Below, piece after piece: positions 7,058 through 8,803 of a stretch of DNA of 8,803 bases (positions are counted from its first letter, which is position 1; each line of letters opens with the position of its first letter). A model generated the notes under the pieces. The model ran no database searches, was not told the origin of the DNA, and saw only the letters and a list, made by a program, of their open reading frames with translations. The DNA comes from JANRIC01 sp033765345 (GTDB lineage: Bacteria > Bacteroidota > Bacteroidia > Cytophagales > Microscillaceae), in NCBI GenBank assembly GCA_033765345.1, contig JANRIC010000088.1, positions 1 to 8,803 of the forward strand, read 5' to 3'. The position numbers and the translations under genes are program-made.

Positions 7058-7134
7058 AGGAGAACAGAGAGACCTGCTCCCATCTCATTACCAGCTTTGC
7101 TTGGCACACCTACGCCGAACTGTGGGATGATAGT
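7042..7134 (-). pseudogene. Possible gene-tail remnant fused into repeat A
   Basis: On the minus strand, in a frame other than that of the lipoprotein gene, 30 codons between a TAG and a TAA read as a plausible protein tail (FGVGVPSKAGNEMG near its start, then GLSVLLRVQD and stop). The last codons (RVQD, stop) are identical in copy B at the right edge. The segment overlaps the end of the lipoprotein gene and may be left over from a recombination that joined different gene ends to the shared terminator. It is too short to identify. Confidence 0.25.
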
Positions 7135-7510
7135 CTAGCAACTCTTTCCTAAGACGTATGCGATACAAAGAATCAGCTTTATCTATTGTCATAATACACT
7201 TATTCTCCTCATACCACCTTTTCCATTTGGAAATATCTTTCTTTACATCTTTTGAGTTGCCGTAGAAGAAAGGAGTGTCATCACTAGATAAAGGACTTCC
7301 TTTAACATTAGTAACAGCTTCTAAATACAACACTGAATACAACACATCCTCATTTGTTACTATGTAATTAGTATCCTTATCATCCTCGATTGTTGCTTTT
7401 AAGGTATTAATGACACCAAAAAATTGGCGTTTAAATTCCGTATTGGATTTGCAATTAATAGTACACCCACAGAGGAATAGAAAGAATGATATTATTAATA
7501 ATTGTGTCAT
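7088..7510 (-). CDS. Small lipoprotein, candidate immunity protein of the Rhs tip
   Basis: A 140-residue protein if started at ATG 7510. An upstream ATG at 7540 is in frame but overlaps the Rhs-tip gene and would put charged residues (LRKRRTDN) ahead of the signal. From 7510 the protein begins with a lipoprotein signal peptide, with hydrophobic residues 4-13 and lipobox LCGC giving lipidated C16. The mature part has no recognised family and contains a W/K-rich stretch (DISKWKRWYEENK). The gene starts 7 nt after the Rhs-tip stop, the classic toxin-immunity layout, so immunity is the best guess. A lipid anchor would place it in the envelope, suggesting the toxin is met outside the cytoplasm. 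The last residues (VRRRCAKQSW) come from sequence shared with the flanking repeat, so the native C-terminus may have been replaced. Confidence 0.7.
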   Translation of the reverse strand: MTQLLIISFFLFLCGCTINCKSNTEFKRQFFGVINTLKATIEDDKDTNYIVTNEDVLYSVLYLEAVTNVKGSPLSSDDTPFFYGNSKDVKKDISKWKRWYEENKCIMTIDKADSLYRIRLRKELLDYHPTVRRRCAKQSW

Positions 7511-7517
7511 AAAGTTA

Positions 7518-8456
7518 TCAGTCCTTCTTTTTCTTAACATATCGTCTAATTGTTATTCTTGGTATTTTAGTGGAATTTGCTCCTCCCAGAACTTGATATT
7601 GTACTACACTACCATTTTTTAATTCGAAAGTTTCAAAAACTCCATCATATCCTGGTCTCATCTCATCCTGATAACGTCGAGTATTTCCATTAATACTATT
7701 TTCGAAATCAATTCCACTATTTTCGTGATGCCTTTGTATTTTGCCTAGCGGGCCTGTTTCCCCTTTCTTATAACCGTCTATTTTTTTTGCAAACTGTTCT
7801 CGAATCTCATGTATAATTTTACCAGCTCCTGTTGGATTATTTTGGTAATCAAAACGATTCCGATATTTAGGCCATGCCATTATATCTGCCATATCAATTG
7901 TATTATTTTTATAATTGCCTGTTGCAACATTTTTATCCCCATAAACCACATCTATCTCCACCACTTGGTCTTTACCTCCTGTCCCTTCTTTAGGCCAATC
8001 TACGACCTCTTTAAATGCTTTGTAAAAGTTTCTAGCACCTTTTTTAAGATTTTCTTCTTTAAACCCTTCTTCTTCTATGATATTAGCCCTAAAGGACAAT
8101 CCTTTTCTATTCTCTAGCTTTTCCAATGTAATCTGAACTCGATCTTCACTCCTAAATACATCATTTACTGTATTGAGGAATGTATATAAAGCATCCCAGT
8201 TTTTAAAGTTCAAAATTAGTTCCTCTCCATTAGGATCCACAAAAATTAAAGGGTTATTGCTCACATAATTGTATGGTGAAAGCGGTGGATATTTTTCTGT
8301 AAGATTATCAATACTATGCCACCTCCCTAACTGCGCATCATAATTCCTCCAACCATAATCCATCCAATTCAGCCCAAACTCCTCCTGTTTCTCCTTGCCG
8401 TTGTATTGAAATTTGTGATTGGGGTCACCTTGCTTCTCCAAGCTTACGATATTCAT
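7518..8456 (-). CDS. Orphan Rhs C-terminal tip (core end plus unknown toxin-like domain)
   Basis: 312 residues from the first in-frame ATG (the M of the core motif YYPFGM). Residues 1-78 are the end of an Rhs repeat-associated core: KFQYNGKEKQEEFGLNWMDY, NYDAQLGRWHSID, then PYNYVSNNPLIFVDPNG at 61-77, the usual boundary. Residues 79-312 are a variable tip that I do not recognise. It has HEIREQ at 216-221 and HHENSGIDFEN at 243-253, a possible metal or catalytic cluster, and a very basic C-terminus (RRYVKKKKD). Rhs tips are normally toxins delivered by a much longer Rhs protein; here the long repeat region is missing, so this is a displaced or orphan module. By eye the tip is more A/T-rich than the core part and the left operon, as usual for exchanged tips. 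A lipoprotein gene follows 7 nt later. Confidence 0.8.
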   Translation of the reverse strand: MNIVSLEKQGDPNHKFQYNGKEKQEEFGLNWMDYGWRNYDAQLGRWHSIDNLTEKYPPLSPYNYVSNNPLIFVDPNGEELILNFKNWDALYTFLNTVNDVFRSEDRVQITLEKLENRKGLSFRANIIEEEGFKEENLKKGARNFYKAFKEVVDWPKEGTGGKDQVVEIDVVYGDKNVATGNYKNNTIDMADIMAWPKYRNRFDYQNNPTGAGKIIHEIREQFAKKIDGYKKGETGPLGKIQRHHENSGIDFENSINGNTRRYQDEMRPGYDGVFETFELKNGSVVQYQVLGGANSTKIPRITIRRYVKKKKD

Positions 8457-8626
8457 TCCAAAGGGATAATAATGGTTTTCTTGGGTGATGAGTGCTTCGT
8501 CTACGGTGATTTCAAGGTCATCAAACCAAACGTCTTCATTGCCTTCATTGGCTACGAAGATTTCTATGCGTCCTTTGGCATAAATTTAATGATTTTTGGA
8601 GGATTTGTCCAAGTGCCAGGCACTGT
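8457..8626 (-). pseudogene. Broken 5' part of the Rhs core with a frameshift
   Basis: The Rhs frame stays open upstream of the ATG at 8456 to codon 8585, reading GRIEIFVANEGNEDVWFDD and ENHYYPFG, typical of the Rhs core. An in-frame TAA lies at 8588-8586. Just beyond it the coding sense continues in another frame (ITVPGTWTNPPKIIKF), so one base has probably been lost near 8580-8585. That frame ends at a stop at about 8627, where repeat B begins. The core is therefore cut off by the repeat and frameshifted, with no normal start region visible. A sequencing error could explain the shift but not the truncation. Confidence 0.6.
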
Positions 8627-8635
8627 AATTTACAT

Positions 8636-8793
8636 AAAAACCCGAAAGCCTCTAGATGCAGGCTTTCGGGTTTATGCTTTACTTCTCAGCAGTCCACGGC
8701 CTTCTGCTTGCGCAGAGTAGATGCAATCTACTGTAATTGGCTTCCTTAGAATTATTCTAAGGAAAACTTCTTGTTTTTTAGTCCTGAACTCTA
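8636..8793. repeat. Direct repeat copy B, multi-hairpin terminator repeat
   Basis: Second copy of the repeat at 6899-7057, in the same orientation and 1737 bp away. It has the same hairpin series: stem at 8638-8673; TCTGC/GCAGA; AGTAGAT-GCA-ATCTACT at 8716-8732; and the 11-bp-arm palindrome at 8742-8764. Similarity continues into CGCCGAAC at 8794-8801. Compared with A, 55 bp lying between two CTA triplets are absent, which suggests a short-repeat deletion. Confidence 0.9.
8638..8673 (-). terminator. Terminator-like hairpin at the upstream edge of the Rhs cassette
   Basis: Perfect 14-bp stem (AAACCCGAAAGCCT at 8638-8651 with its complement at 8660-8673) and an 8-nt loop CTAGATGC. On the minus strand it is followed by five T. 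It would end a minus-strand gene lying beyond the right edge and insulate the Rhs tip from that transcript, so the tip either lacks a strong promoter or has one hidden in the core remnant. Confidence 0.7.
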
Positions 8794-8803
8794 CGCCGAA
8801 CAG
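8778..8803 (-). CDS. Possible 3' end of an upstream gene ending VRRRVQD
   Basis: On the minus strand the window edge reads GTT CGG CGT AGA GTT CAG GAC TAA. In this frame it encodes VRRRVQD and stop, and the first four residues match the VRRR near the end of the lipoprotein gene at 7088-7510. It may be the tail of a paralogous immunity-like gene in the neighbouring cassette. With only a few codons in view, this is a weak call. Confidence 0.25.

Noticed and set aside
6915..7109. 64-residue minus-strand frame through repeat A
   Set aside because: It runs through several hairpins and the terminator, would start with a rare codon, and the hairpin content explains the conservation between copies A and B.
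8406..8720. 104-residue plus-strand frame opposite the Rhs core
   Set aside because: It is the antisense shadow of the Rhs core remnant and runs into repeat B; no domain or leader supports it.
6899..8793. Insertion sequence or transposon with the repeats as its ends
   Set aside because: The repeats are direct rather than inverted, there is no transposase between them, and no target-site duplication is visible. An Rhs cassette array fits better.

Overview
The window looks like an end piece of a draft contig from a member of the Bacteroidota. A Saprospiraceae-like organism (Haliscomenobacter/Lewinella type) is a guess from gene content, not proven. The support is threefold: A-rich leaders without Shine-Dalgarno sequences, promoter boxes close to the Bacteroidota pattern (TTG near -33, TAnnTTTG near -7), and typical gene types (a Nudix-winged-helix regulator, a PQQ dehydrogenase with cytochrome and carbohydrate-binding domains, and an Rhs core ending PYNYVSNNPLIFVDPNG).

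Left edge (1-469): the first 138 bases contain no G and are almost pure A/C, which looks like a sequencing or assembly artefact at a contig end. Next come five head-to-tail copies of a 41-bp unit (161-365), then non-coding sequence.

Left and centre (470-6859): a minus-strand gene for an NrtR/AraR-like Nudix regulator faces a plus-strand run of three genes. In order these are a PQQ sugar dehydrogenase with PKD, cytochrome c and CBM6-like domains; a Tat-exported xylose-isomerase-like TIM-barrel protein; and a secreted type B carboxylesterase. All three have export signals, so they could form an envelope or extracellular module that oxidises a sugar and removes ester groups. The divergent intergenic region holds two inverted repeats of identical geometry (TTGTGTA-N5-TACRCAA). 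They overlap the predicted promoters and are good candidate operators for the Nudix regulator.

Right (6860-8803): an accessory minus-strand module. It has a 5'-truncated Rhs C-terminal tip (short core remnant plus an unrecognised toxin-like domain), followed 7 nt later by a small lipoprotein gene that is a candidate immunity gene. The pair is bracketed by two copies, about 159 bp and about 95% identical, of a multi-hairpin terminator-bearing repeat. This is what is expected of an orphan Rhs-CT/immunity cassette in an array, with the parent rhs locus or further cassettes probably beyond the right edge.
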